A stretch of DNA of 64,000 bases from Clytia hemisphaerica (Eukaryota; Cnidaria; Hydrozoa; Leptothecata; Clytiidae): contig CACVBU010000758.1 of NCBI GenBank assembly GCA_902728285.1, positions 620,001 through 684,000 of the forward strand. The letters are read 5' to 3'. Positions 22,858-33,359 of this stretch are shown in pieces. The position numbers were made by a program, and so were the translations under genes. Below the pieces are notes generated by a model. The model was not told where the DNA came from and made no database searches. It was given only the letters and a program-made list of their open reading frames with translations. How positions within the stretch are numbered: position 1 is the stretch's first letter; every line of letters starts with the position of its first letter.

Positions 22858-23324
22858 GCTAACCTCGACCCTGACCCTCGAAAAAGGCCGACCCTCGACT
22901 CTTGGAAAAAAGCCGACCCTCGACCAAAATACAATAAAAAGCCGACCCTGGGTAAAAAAATGCTTTAGTGACTTTTATAAGATTATTTTTGGATGAATAT
23001 TCCAAAAACTGATCATTAGAACACTTAAAGAATATTTCAAGAATAGTCGTCGGTGGGGGGGGGGAGGATGAGAATATTCTTCACAAGACCCCCCCCCCCG
23101 GGGGCATCATATTATTGACCAACATGTATAATCAGCCTTGTATCCATATATCCCAGGCTTAATATTTACGTTTTACGTTGATGCACGAGAGATATTATAT
23201 TATCTTCCACTCACAGTAAAACATCAAAAAGCAGATAATACGACCCGCCGGGCGGGGGAGGGGCGACGAGGTTGACATCCCCACAGTGATCTTTAATTGG
23301 AACTTTTGTAAAATCGGGATTATT

Positions 23325-23698
23325 TTGGCTAATTTCCTTTGTATCTCCTTAAGTAGTGCTAATAAGGAAATGAAATTTGGTATATAAAGTCTCCAAATAG
23401 CAATGTAAATGTAGGAAAAAATTCTTTTTTATACATCAAACTGTTCACCGGTTATTGGGCACTTTCGTTTTCGAGAGATCCCTCTATCCCGTCCTCATCC
23501 CGGTTGAGATCCCTCTTCTAAATCGGAATCAAGATAATTCTGGATAGGAAAGTGCTAGAGACTTGAAATTATCATATAATGTACCTATATTTGTCCTCTA
23601 AAGGATAAGAGAAAAATAAAGCATTTCTTCTCAGTTAATATCCTAAAATTTGGCTAAAACAAGGAAATTTGAATCCGATTAATCCGATCAAAGATCGC
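23325..23698 (+). repeat. Dispersed repeat, copy A (about 370 bp)
   Basis: The reverse complement of 53456-53800 over nearly its whole length. Shared blocks include GAGATCCCTCTATCCCGTCC, CATCCCGGTTGAGATCC, AGTGCTAGAGACTTGAA and AAATTTGGCTAAAACAAGGA. Non-coding in both places. Homology ends at CGATCTTTG on one side, just before the adjacent G/C-tipped MITE. Confidence 0.8.
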
Positions 23699-23702
23699 CG
23701 TG

Positions 23703-24040
23703 CCCGGGGGGGTACTAGGGTTGCGAGCTGACGGGGGGGGGGGGCCGCCCGACTTTCGAACTTTGGACCCTTACCGGGACTAAAAAGGAGAAAACAAAGG
23801 GAAATTTTGGGAACTTTACGACCCTTACCGGGACTAATTTGACCAATTTTGACCAAATTTCGATCTTTCAGGGGGTAAAAAGTTGAAATTTTCCTATTTT
23901 TCCGACCCTTACTGGGACTGAAATTTGATTTTCTGATTTTTCCGACCCTTAGCGGGACTTTGGAAGTCCAAAAAAAGGTACCCTTAAGGGCGGCACATAC
24001 CGTACCCTCCATTTGCCTAAGTACCCCCCCCCCGGGGTTG
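23703..24040. mobile_element. G/C-tipped MITE, second family member
   Basis: Ends CCCGGGGGGGTACTAGGG and CCTAAGTACCCCCCCCCGG are inverted repeats. The interior carries four copies of GACCCTTACCGGGACT or close variants. Same architecture as 10913-11247. Confidence 0.8.
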
Positions 24041-24256
24041 ACATATTAATTATTCTTATTAAAAAAACGTGTGTATCCCATCCCACCCCCTGCTTGTCTG
24101 CTCAACTTTTGTATTCAAAAAAAACAATGCCAAAAAAACTGTTTTTTTTTACCCAGGGTCGGCTTTTTATTGTATTTTGGTCGAGGGTCGGCTTTTTTTC
24201 AAGGGTCGAGGGTCGGCCTTTTTCATCAAGGGTCAGGGTCGAGGTCGAGGTCGGGT

Positions 24257-24546
24257 CATTGAGTTTCAAGCCCGAAGAGCTAGAGGTCAATCTCCTTGGT
24301 AGGATTTGAAGCCAACAAATCCTACCAAAGTTGCGCGGCCTTGAGCGACCCGCCTGGTTTTTACACAAATGACAGATTGAAACTAAAATTTACCGCTTAA
24401 TTTTGAAAAATATATCACTCGAAAACAAAGGAATTGCTAGATTCAATCCGTCATAAAAAAAACGGCGCATATTTTAAGGCTTCACTTTTCCTTGCCTAAG
24501 AAAGGTTAAAGATTGACCTCTAGCCCTTCGGGCTTGAAACTCAATG
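24257..24546. mobile_element. MITE with 35-bp terminal inverted repeats and 8-bp target duplication
   Basis: Arms 24257-24291 and 24512-24546 differ at one position (CATTGAGTTTCAAGCCCGAA..). The 8 bases GGTCGGGT flank it on both sides (24249-24256 and 24547-24554). Removing the element and one copy restores the arm of the surrounding foldback element. An 8-bp duplication is typical of hAT-type insertions. Same family as 3903-4179. Confidence 0.88.
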
Positions 24547-24581
24547 GGTCGGGTTAATGGAGATTGCCTCGAGTACCAGAT

Positions 24582-24962
24582 AAGAATATCAGATAAGCTC
24601 AGAAAGCGTGGTTGAACCAAAAAGGATGAGCATAAAGAGTGAATGGCTAGGTTAGTTTATGTGTAGATCCTAGTCTAGAGTTCTTTCACTTTCGCTTTTC
24701 CCGTGTGGGAGAGACATGCTTGCATGCTCGTTTGCTGTTTGTGCAAGTCCAAGCCAGTCAAGTGTCTAACTTGAGTGTCAAACAAAAAGGAATATAGGTC
24801 AGTACTAAACATTCAGATAATGTCAATCTAGAATGACAAGCAAGAAGAGGTAAGAAGCACTTTTTGATTGATTATAATATCCCAATCCATTAGACCTTTT
24901 CTTCCTTTATAAAATTCAACCTTTTTCAGTCTGGGAAATCCTTCTAACAATCTACCGTGAAG
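24582..24962. other. Stretch without recognisable gene
   Basis: A possible splice donor (AAGAG before GTAAGA, near 24850) follows a less A+T-rich stretch, which could be an untranslated exon. Nothing else seen. Confidence 0.3.
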
Positions 24963-25445
24963 TTGGGTAACTTGCATCAGTGGAGGGAAACTTACATAGC
25001 CATCAAATGGGCTATTCCATTATTTGTCTGTTTAGGGGGGCGGACGACACAGGATTTCCGAGGGCAAAAGTTTTCACCAAAAATCAAAATTTCCAAGGTG
25101 AGAAGAAGAAAATGTATGAATTTCCAAGGCCTTTGAAATAAAAAAGACAAAAAGCAGTGGAATTTCCGATGCATTTTGCAAAAGTTCATGGATTTTTATC
25201 AAAATTTCCAACCACCATACCACTGGAAAAGAAAAATTATTTCCAAGGCTAGAAAAAATTTAAAAATGCACGTCGTCCAACGGGGTTACTGTATATAACA
25301 AAAATTTTCTGGAATGGCCCAATATCTGACCAATCAAAGCAGCAAAATTTCAAAACAAATGAATTACGCAGCTCCGCTCGCAGCACTTCATTCATTCATT
25401 TGAGGGCAATGCATGTTATAGCCTGCACTGATGCAAGTTACCCAA
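24963..25445. mobile_element. MITE with 20-bp terminal inverted repeats
   Basis: TTGGGTAACTTGCATCAGTG at 24963-24982 is the exact reverse complement of 25426-25445. Just inside are further inverted blocks (GGACGAC near 25043 with GTCGTCC near 25270). The interior repeats AATTTCCAAGG several times. No coding region. Confidence 0.8.
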
Positions 25446-27388
25446 TCTCAGGGTAACGGTAATTGCACACTTAAAATTCAGAGTTTTAAACACCTAGCAG
25501 TTAGTACAAGTACATCGATTTGTGAAGTGTCTTTACGTCATATAGAACAATAGAAAATAGCAAAAGAACAAAGGAATTACCCATAGCCACCATTTCGCAA
25601 CCATGGGGAATCGCGATTTTACGCAAATGGGAATCCTCATATCGAATAAAGCATCTTCTGAAAATTTCATTTTTCCCCATAAATGCGAAAATGAAAAACG
25701 AAGAAGCTTTCGTTTTCTAATTGTCTTTTAAATCTGCCACGAAGTGTTATAAAATTCCTTATAAAAAGACACGTTCTCCTACTAAGAGGTTTAAAAAATG
25801 ACGTAGAAACAAGAAACTGTAAAAATAACCGTAATTAATCAGCGGTCGTTAAAACCAAAGGAATCGCGTCAGCAGTAAGAATTCCCATATGACGGTTTTA
25901 GAAAGTTTTCAATGAAATTATTTCTGAATGACTGAGAATTTCACTTCACAAAAGGATAAGTTATTGGGACGAACTGAAAGGTGTGGCTAAAAGCGTATAG
26001 GGATACGGTGGAGAAAATTAAAGAAAAATTAAAAACACGGGGAAAGCAAAGAAGAACATCTATTTTCTTTAAATCCCAACAATAAAAAATAGAGGCGCAC
26101 TTAACAGTGATGGTAGTGTTACCCTAATTGTAATTTATTGAAAGTGTACGTAAGGTAAAAAAGCTAAAAGAATAAAAGTTTATCCGGCTAAAAAATATAA
26201 AAGCCATGGATCATTTTACAACTATAAATATCTTTGTCTTCTTTTCGTTTTTCTTCTAGCGCCGGACCAGATTTCTAGATAGAGATAAATACAATATATA
26301 GAGTCCCTCTAAAAGCACCCCGTGCTCATCACAGTACAGCCCCACTGGAAAATTAACTTTGATTTAATCTTCATTTGAAATTCAATAGATTTATATCCCC
26401 ATTGGGATTTCGATAGAAATTTGTCCCGAATCCCCACTTCCACCGGGGGCTGTGAGACAGGGTGCTCAAAAGTACATATAGCGTAGAAAAAAACTATGAC
26501 GTATAGCGAATAGGCTACAGGGTGTGGTATGAAATTGAATGGGGATTAAACCGATTTCTGGTTTTGGTGGCAGCAACTTTGACCGTCTCAAAGTATAGTA
26601 GAATTTCGTCCGGATCTCGTCTGATCACGAAACTAATTGAATTTGAAAGAAGATATGACTCTTACCCCCAGTGAAGATGACATGCTCATGTCCAATCAAT
26701 CTGGTACGAATGCATTAAAGGAAAAAAAATTAGAAAAAGATTGAGGTTTCCAAAATTAATTCTCGCTAAAATTAATCAAAATCTTTGAAATCAACTCATC
26801 TGAACCGGGCTGTATTTCCCCACAATATATCGCAACTAAAAAGTAATGCTTTTACACCGTATATCTAACTGTACAATTGAACGTTACATTACATGAACGT
26901 TGTGGACGTTTATGTTTATGTCAGCTGAGGTGTTGCAGGGGGGAAACAACAGGATGGTGCCTGTCCTTAAAAAACGCCTTTTCGCTACTTATTCATTTAA
27001 GATTACACTCAAATGCATTTAGTTGATTTAGTATTCTCAAAGGTATTTCAATATGACACTTTTTACGAGGAAGATGTTTATCGATTACAAAACTTACGTC
27101 ACAACCACGGAGCGCTGACTTTTAGTTTTAATGACTTGCTCTCATTCGTTTGGTTTCTGTAATAAAAAGAAAGTCGGTATTGTGAACTTTCAACATGCTT
27201 TAAATGGAGGTATTTGTACTAACTGCCTAGATGCACGGCTATCAAATTGTAAGATTTTTTAGAGTGCTTTTATACCTATCACCTTGACTATCATTTTGAC
27301 GTCAACTAGATCAGATGCTTTTGCAAAGCTCTTCGAAAAAATGGCTGAAAACAAATAAAAACATCAAAATTCATGAAAATAACATCAA
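25446..27388. other. Gene-free A+T-rich stretch
   Basis: No open frame of note. A small inverted-repeat element lies at 26312-26467. The 5' leader of the LINE ORF1 probably occupies its right end. Confidence 0.4.
26312..26467. mobile_element. Small inverted-repeat element
   Basis: AGCACCCCGTG .. ACAGCCCC at the left pairs with GGGGCTGTGAGACAGGGTGCT at the right, with a few insertions. The interior mentions 'ccccattggga' blocks also seen in lectin intron 1. Confidence 0.5.
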
Positions 27389-28465
27389 AATGGATAAAGA
27401 TCAGCCTTTCGAAGCAGCCTCACCACCTCAAGCTTGCACGTCGTCAAGATGTGTACTGAAGACGAAGACCTGGATCGCTTAACATGCAAAAAATGTAAAA
27501 GATCTGTTCATTATGAGTGCACACAGTTACCCTTGTACCAACTACAGATATTCGTGACATCCTACAACGATCATTACTTATGTCCAAACTGCGTACGAAT
27601 AACGAAAAACCTAAGAAATAAAGTGGGAAAAAACACTCAACATATGATGCAAAATGAACTTAAAAAGAAAGACGACGTCATACAAAAACTGAACAATGAG
27701 GTCAACAGCAACACCAAAACCCGTGATTCCATCAAAAATGACTTAAAAACTTTTCTGGCAGGGAAACTACAAGAGATGGAGGAAAAGACAAGAAGCATGA
27801 TAAAGGAGGAAATAAAGCACACCGCAGAAATAATGACGGAAACATCAAAGAAAACATACGCCGAGATTACCAAGAAACAAAAAGAAGACTTAAAATCTGC
27901 CGAAGAACAAAAACGGAAGGAAGAAAGTGAAAAGAGAGACATAGAATCTAGAAAACTGAATATGATCGTTCACGGGTTTCTCGAATATTCAGGCCCAGAT
28001 AAGGAAGAAGAAGAAAATGGGAAAAAATATGACAAATTTCGGTTCCGAGAACTCCTAGATGACATCAATGTTCCAGAAATCAATGTTACTCACCATAGAT
28101 TAGGAGACAGAAAAACTAAGAATAGGCGTCCTCTGAAAGTCACCCTGCAAAGTCAACATGACAAAGATTTTATCATGAAGAATTTACACATGCTAAAAGA
28201 AACTTGTTTCTTTCAGGTAAGTATAATGGAAGATTTCACAATCAACGAACGGAAAAAGATCAAGGAGATGCACAAACAAGCAAATAAACTCAACAAGAAC
28301 AATAACAATAAAGGATTCAACTGGCGCGTAAGAGGAAGCCCAAGAACAAAACTACGCCTCGTTAAAAAATTACAAAACCAAACAAAAGTATCTTCAAATT
28401 ACAAACCAAAATGCTCTACCGAAGAAATCGTCAGCGATTGGGCATTGACAGATGATGATGAATGA
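27389..28465 (+). CDS. Orphan LINE ORF1-like protein (zinc finger, coiled coil, RNA-binding region)
   Basis: The main frame is open from 27434 to a TGA at 28463-28465; its first ATG is 27449. Domains in order: a PHD-like zinc finger (DRLTCKKCKRSVHYECTQLP .. YLCPNC), a long K/E-rich coiled coil (about residues 65-170), then an L1-ORF1p-like RNA-binding region (LNMIVHGFLEY .. THHRLGD .. RPLKVTLQS .. KDFIMKNLHML .. INERKKIKEMHKQA .. NWRVRGSP .. LRLVKKL). An ATG at 27389 in another frame begins a peptide with a CTSSRC pair, so a frameshift near 27445 probably separated the first zinc-finger ligands from the rest. No endonuclease or reverse transcriptase follows. Confidence 0.75.
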
Positions 28466-29479
28466 TTCATTTTGTAAAATAGGCAGTCGAACTCTATTTC
28501 CTTTCAAGCTAGTACAGATTTGTACACATTTTTTGACTTTAAAGAATATATACATTAACATTAACATAACCTTCCAAATCATCAAAATCAGAGTATTTTA
28601 ATCATTTTGCTTTGATTGAGATAACATCACACAGAAATATTAGAATAGAAAGTGTGAGCTCAAAACAGACAATTTTTTCCTTGAGTTTTCTAGGAAAAAA
28701 ATCTGGGATGCATGGTCAATTTAACGCAAAATTTTATGTTTATAGATTCCAATTCAAAAATCAATTTTTGTCCGTTTGACAACCCACCCAAGATTCCATC
28801 CGTTTTCAAAAAAACTGAAACCCATTATTTTGCTCAAGCTTCTTCAAACAGAGTGGGAAATTTTTTAAGCGTGCAATTGCATGTGGGCGTACTTTGGCAG
28901 ACTATGATGATAAGGGTGCATTTACAAGTTTATGCCCGCCGGCTTTAAAGCGTGTAGGATTAGAAGGATTTCTCAGACTGTTTTTGTGTTAGATGCAACC
29001 TGTGAGATTGTTGTCACCAAAAAACTCCATTGCATCAAAATAATGACTCACTACCAATCAAGCTTTTGTGTTGTTATATTTGGAGTTTTTTAGGAATATT
29101 TTTTTTTTAGTTCTGAAAACCGCACTTTTTTTATCTCTTTTTTGATCCATCAAAAGTACCATATTTGGGAACTTTTTTTGATGTTAATCCAACACATGAT
29201 CTGTAATTTGTAAAGGAATTTCCATATAAACTGCTGATGATTTTCAAAAAAACATAACAAAGATGAAACTTTGGTGAAAGTTTAAAATCAAAAAGCTGTA
29301 TCCTGCTTGAATTTATTCAAGTTCCTGTAGCATCATCAAAATCATCAAGAAAATTGGCTGAAAATAGAAGTTTTTTTAAATTTTTTTTTATCATGGAGCA
29401 AGAAGGATCCTCTGATTATGGCAAGCCAACAATTTTTAAAGTCCAGCCTAATAATTCAATTTTTTTATTGTTACTATAG
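28466..29479. other. Stretch between LINE ORF1 and the membrane-protein gene
   Basis: A+T-rich, short open frames only, none with a motif. No reverse transcriptase remains follow the ORF1. The right part may contain 5' exons of the next gene; an ATG at 29394 (MEQEGSSDYGKP..) is a candidate start, but its splice phase does not fit. Confidence 0.35.
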
Positions 29480-31501
29480 CATAAATTTATCGTCACGAAA
29501 TTTGATACAGCATGAAGAATATCCATCAGACAGAATGCCTGATTACCAGCAACAAGCATCAACAGAAATGTATGTAACTTATTTCGTTCATATTTATTGC
29601 TAACAAGCCATAAAAATTCTTCATATTCATGTATGAAACTAATATTAAACAACAAACTGTATGCAAAAAATAATTATCAGATGAAAAAGAAGATTTTTTT
29701 AGATTTTTTCTGTCAAGCAAGTTTACTGTATGAATTACAAAATCTCAAACTGTAGTCATTTTTATACTAGCCGGGAACCAAGTGACACAATGTCTATCAT
29801 AGAGGAGAAAGAAGGAGAAGATAAAGAAATGCAGGGCCCAGTAGCATCCAACTTGTGGAATAATAGCCTGATAACCATCTCTGTTGATGAGAATACAGAC
29901 CACAGAATTTCCAAAAGAAATAAGGTTTGATAACTTTTTTATTGCTTCCTTTTCCAAAACACATTTTTGAGAGGATTGAGCGAAAATCGTTTGGGCTACA
30001 CAAAGTTATTAAAAAATTTTAGAGGAACTTGAATTTTTGGAAGCCTACTTATTATCCAGGACCTTACGATATCCATGATTTAGAAATTGATGCTTGATTT
30101 TGTTTACAGATGACAGGGAATTCATTATTTGTGTACTGTACGGATCACCTTCTATTGGTTTGTTGTATGATTATGTCATTTGCTGTCACCATTACATCAT
30201 CACTTGTACTTCATTATTATCAATACAGCATGACTTCATCAGGTAAGATTCTATGATGAAACTTAGGTAAATAAGTCTGCGACCGCAGTCGGAGGCGACC
30301 CAAAGGCTCCTCTTTCGATAACTATCTACCCGAAGGTAGGGGAGGGTGCCACTCGTTCTCCCTGGATTGCTCCACTTACCCTTGATCCTTAACTCTTAAT
30401 TGCTGAGCATCAAGCAGAGAGGCATCAAGTACCATGTTGAAAATCTTTGGTGTATGACCTGGCTGGGGGTTGAACCCGCAACCTTGTGAACCGTAGCCTG
30501 ATGCTCTATCACTACACTATGGTTGCTGAAACTTGAACTGAAGATTATTCCTATTTTAGTTCCTACTTAAGCCAGAGAGAAAATGAGAAGCAAGTCACCA
30601 TCAATTGTATGGAAAAACAGTATCTTGATACCCACAATGTTAATTAGTGATATCACATTTTTAGTATTTTAACAATTGTTGATGATACGTTTTTTGAAAC
30701 TCTTTTAGGAAAGAAGATTTTCAAAGTATTGCAGTGCTGTGGGGCTTTCAGCTTTTCAGGTAAACATTTTCATACTCAAATTTTAAAAATAGTATATATC
30801 AGGGATTTTTTAAGCACTTTTTTATATCCATATACCGGCCAAAATACTCAATCTAAGATGAGTTTTTGAAACTCAATCCAAAATAGAAAAGCTATTTTCT
30901 AGCAAAATTGAACTTGTTGGTTGTTTACAAGCAAAAATAACTAATATTATCTACATATTCAAGATTTTTTTCGGGAGCTTCCCCCTCTGAACACCTACAA
31001 GACCCCCAGCTACATCAATGTACAGCTTTACTGAGCAAATTCCCGTTCAGGCATATTAGAAACTCAATCTACATTTACAAAAGCAGCCCCAGCTCAAAGT
31101 GCTTAGAAAGATCCCTGGTATTTAAAAAAGAATTTAATCCAGAGTTATGATTTATTTTTGATGACGATTTTTGTATTTATATAATCCTGATTTCTTTTCT
31201 TTTTCTATTCGATAGAAAATTTTTCAAACATTTTGCATTTCTTCACAATTTCTTTATTTTGTAGGAGTCATTTCAGTTTTGATCAGCTTCAAATTATTGT
31301 TTCATCCAAAGTCTCCCATGTAAGTTATTCTTTAAAAAAAATGTACGTGAGAATAATAACAATTTCAATACTGCTTTAGATACTGCTTTATACTGCTTTA
31401 TACAGAGTTTTGGTGAGCTTAATGTTTCCTATTTCAGCTCTTTTATATGTTTCTACACTTTTTTACGAAATTGGTATGGTTATGGTTTGTTCTTGCTTTA
31501 A
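29480..31501 (+). CDS. Small multi-exon membrane protein of unknown function
   Basis: Six exons with GT..AG borders and matching phases: 29480-29569, 29771-29924, 30110-30242, 30709-30759, 31265-31319, 31438-31501 (TAA). From the ATG at 29535 they encode 163 residues. The N-terminal half is acidic and soluble (IIEEKEGEDKEMQGP). Next comes a hydrophobic helix (HLLLVCCMIMSFAVTITSSLV), a short Lys/Cys loop (GKKIFKVLQCCG), a second helix (GVISVLISFKLLF) and an aromatic tail (SFICFYTFLRNWYGYG). Two or three membrane passes are likely. I recognise no family. The intact reading phase across five introns argues for a real gene. Further 5' exons cannot be excluded. Confidence 0.65.
30262..30535 (-). 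mobile_element. tRNA-derived SINE in an intron, nearly intact
   Basis: Read on the minus strand: a tRNA-like head with A-box-like TAGTGTAGTGATAGAGC (+ 30503-30519) and B-box GGTTCAACCCC (+ 30466-30476), then AGGTCATACACCAAAGAT, then a G+C-rich body ending with GACCGCAGTCGGAGGCGACCC on the plus strand. Head, linker and body all match, in order, degraded segments in the 38-60 kb array. The body may be one of the conserved SINE domains shared among animals; which one needs a consensus search. Confidence 0.85.
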
Positions 31502-31829
31502 AAGCTGTTTTTTTTGGCGTATGCTTAAAAATCTCTTAACATATTAAAAAAACAACTAGAAAACTGCAACTGTTTGATTAGACCAACCTGTTTATTGGGG
31601 CAATGTCGTGGAATATTGACTGGTATCAATAAGAATTGCGTAACCCTGCTTTTCCTATAATTTTTGGAAATTTAGAAACTGATTATTTTGAAACAACTTT
31701 AGAGCTAAAAATCGGATTCTATAAATGTAGGTGGAAAAAAAACGCATAGATAGAATGATATAATGATAAGTAACGGGTGAGGTTCCCGTAAGCTTTTGGA
31801 GCCTAAGAAATTATAATCCGTCTTTCAGA

Positions 31830-33345
31830 CTGTAACCCTGAAACGAACTTAAATTTCAAGCCAGATTCTTTAAATCTTGAATTTCTACATCAACTCCTTC
31901 AGCAAACAATGTCAAAATTCATTTCATCTATGGTCGTAATCTTCAATATTCAACTCACATGATATTTTCACATCATCGAAAAATGTAACTTCATTAAATT
32001 TCAAAAGTCAATTCAAATTATCATGAAATAAAACGACAAAAGAAATTCACATTCCTAAAAACGAAATCTTTGGTAAAGAATTTTTTTCTTCAAAAATCAA
32101 TTCAGGTTGAAACTGAAATCTAATAATCAAAAGTCGAATTCCCTGACATTCTTTCATCAAATGAAACCTTCGAAATTCAACTCAGATTACCAGGAATCTA
32201 AATCAAACCATCAACGTTTATATTTTATAAATGAAAAACTGATACTTTTTACAGCAAAATTCTTTTAGAGAATGTCATCTTTCAAAATCGAAACCTTATA
32301 GTTCAGATTCAAAAAAGCGTATAATTCAAGTCCATTCAATTTTAAGGATCCGTTTTTCATAGCTACCAAATGGGAACCATATCAGCGCAGTTAGAGTAAC
32401 TCCGTTGACAATGTCCGAAATCTTTGAATGAACAATATAGACTCCCAGAAATGAATAAGATGGTGATTAAAAGCGACAAACGTATATTTCGGACTCGATG
32501 GTAAGAAACATCGTATTAAATGTATTTTATGTTTTTACACAGCAGCTACTAGAGAATATCAACTTCGAAAGGCAGATTCGATTGGTATATATGACTCATT
32601 AAATTGAAATTCGAAGCATCAAAATCGTGATCTTGAATGAAAAAAGAAGTCGGAAATTTCCTTTTAACTTCAAAGAATGTTATCTTACCAAAGGCTTTAA
32701 AGGATCAAAAGCTCATAAGTCAACCCAGATTACCATAAATCTAATATTGACGAATTGATTTTAAATTCCAAGAAGCATTGTATCTTAAAGCAAAGAAAAT
32801 GTGGCGATGTTTTACATTAATTTAATATTCGAAAGTTAACCCAGATTACCATACTCTAAAGCTATAACATGGTATGTTTTTTTCACGTAATCTTTCAAAG
32901 AATCCAAAAATCAAAGATGATGATAACTGCAAGCAAAGAAAATTCACGTTTTGATATTTGGAAGAACAAGTTACTTTGGATAAGTCGTACACGAGGTGGG
33001 AAAAATGAAATCCAGGCGATCTCATAATTTGATGTCAGAAAATTTAGATAAATAAAATCATTCACTATTTCTTCTTTTCGAATGAACAAACAATAAATTA
33101 TCACAATAGCTACCTTTTGTTTGGTGTTTGCTTGTATTTACACGAGGGATCCTTCAAGGAATCTAATGTTCAATAATCAACACAGATTGATGGGAAGATT
33201 GACACAGATCAAAACAAATCGAAGTTGATGCTTGAAGTCAATTTCAGTTAAAATTAACCCAAAGAGTAAAAAAGGTGATCTTATTTGAAAGTAAAATCTA
33301 AAAAACTTAGTCAATTAATATAACTTTAAGGAGTTGTGGTATATC
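31830..33345. repeat. Diverged satellite-like array
   Basis: Recurring but divergent phrases such as TTCAAAAGTCAA, CAGATTACCATGAATCT and AGATTCCAAGAA, the same as in the ordered 136-bp array to the right. No genes; open frames are short and lack motifs. Confidence 0.7.
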
Positions 33346-33359
33346 ATCAAAGTCTTCAT

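Larger units (their letters stand above)
22858..24581. mobile_element. Foldback element with about 105-bp arms of GACCCTCGA repeats, hosting nested insertions
   Basis: Left arm 22858-22962 (ACCTCGACCCTGACCCTCG .. CCGACCCTGGGTAAAAAAA) is the near-exact reverse complement of the right arm, 24140-24256. The right arm continues after an inserted MITE as GGTCGGGTTAATGGAGATTG .. CTCGAGTACC to about 24581; the same outer end occurs at 16028-16076. Inside lie a dispersed repeat (23325-23698) and a G/C-tipped MITE (23703-24040). Confidence 0.75.

Noticed and set aside
22620..22934. Opposing open frames of 80 and 96 codons
   Set aside because: Each mirrors the other and runs into the foldback arm; no motif.
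23635..24368. Several overlapping open frames of 60-125 codons on both strands
   Set aside because: They lie wholly inside inverted-repeat arms and a G/C-tipped MITE; composition follows the repeats.
27637..27942. 101-codon minus-strand open frame opposite the LINE ORF1
   Set aside because: Antisense shadow of the lysine/glutamate-rich coiled coil (reads as S/F-rich).
30262..30535. Functional tRNA gene
   Set aside because: Pol III boxes are present but the acceptor and anticodon stems do not fold well by eye, and the head continues into a SINE body found elsewhere in the window.
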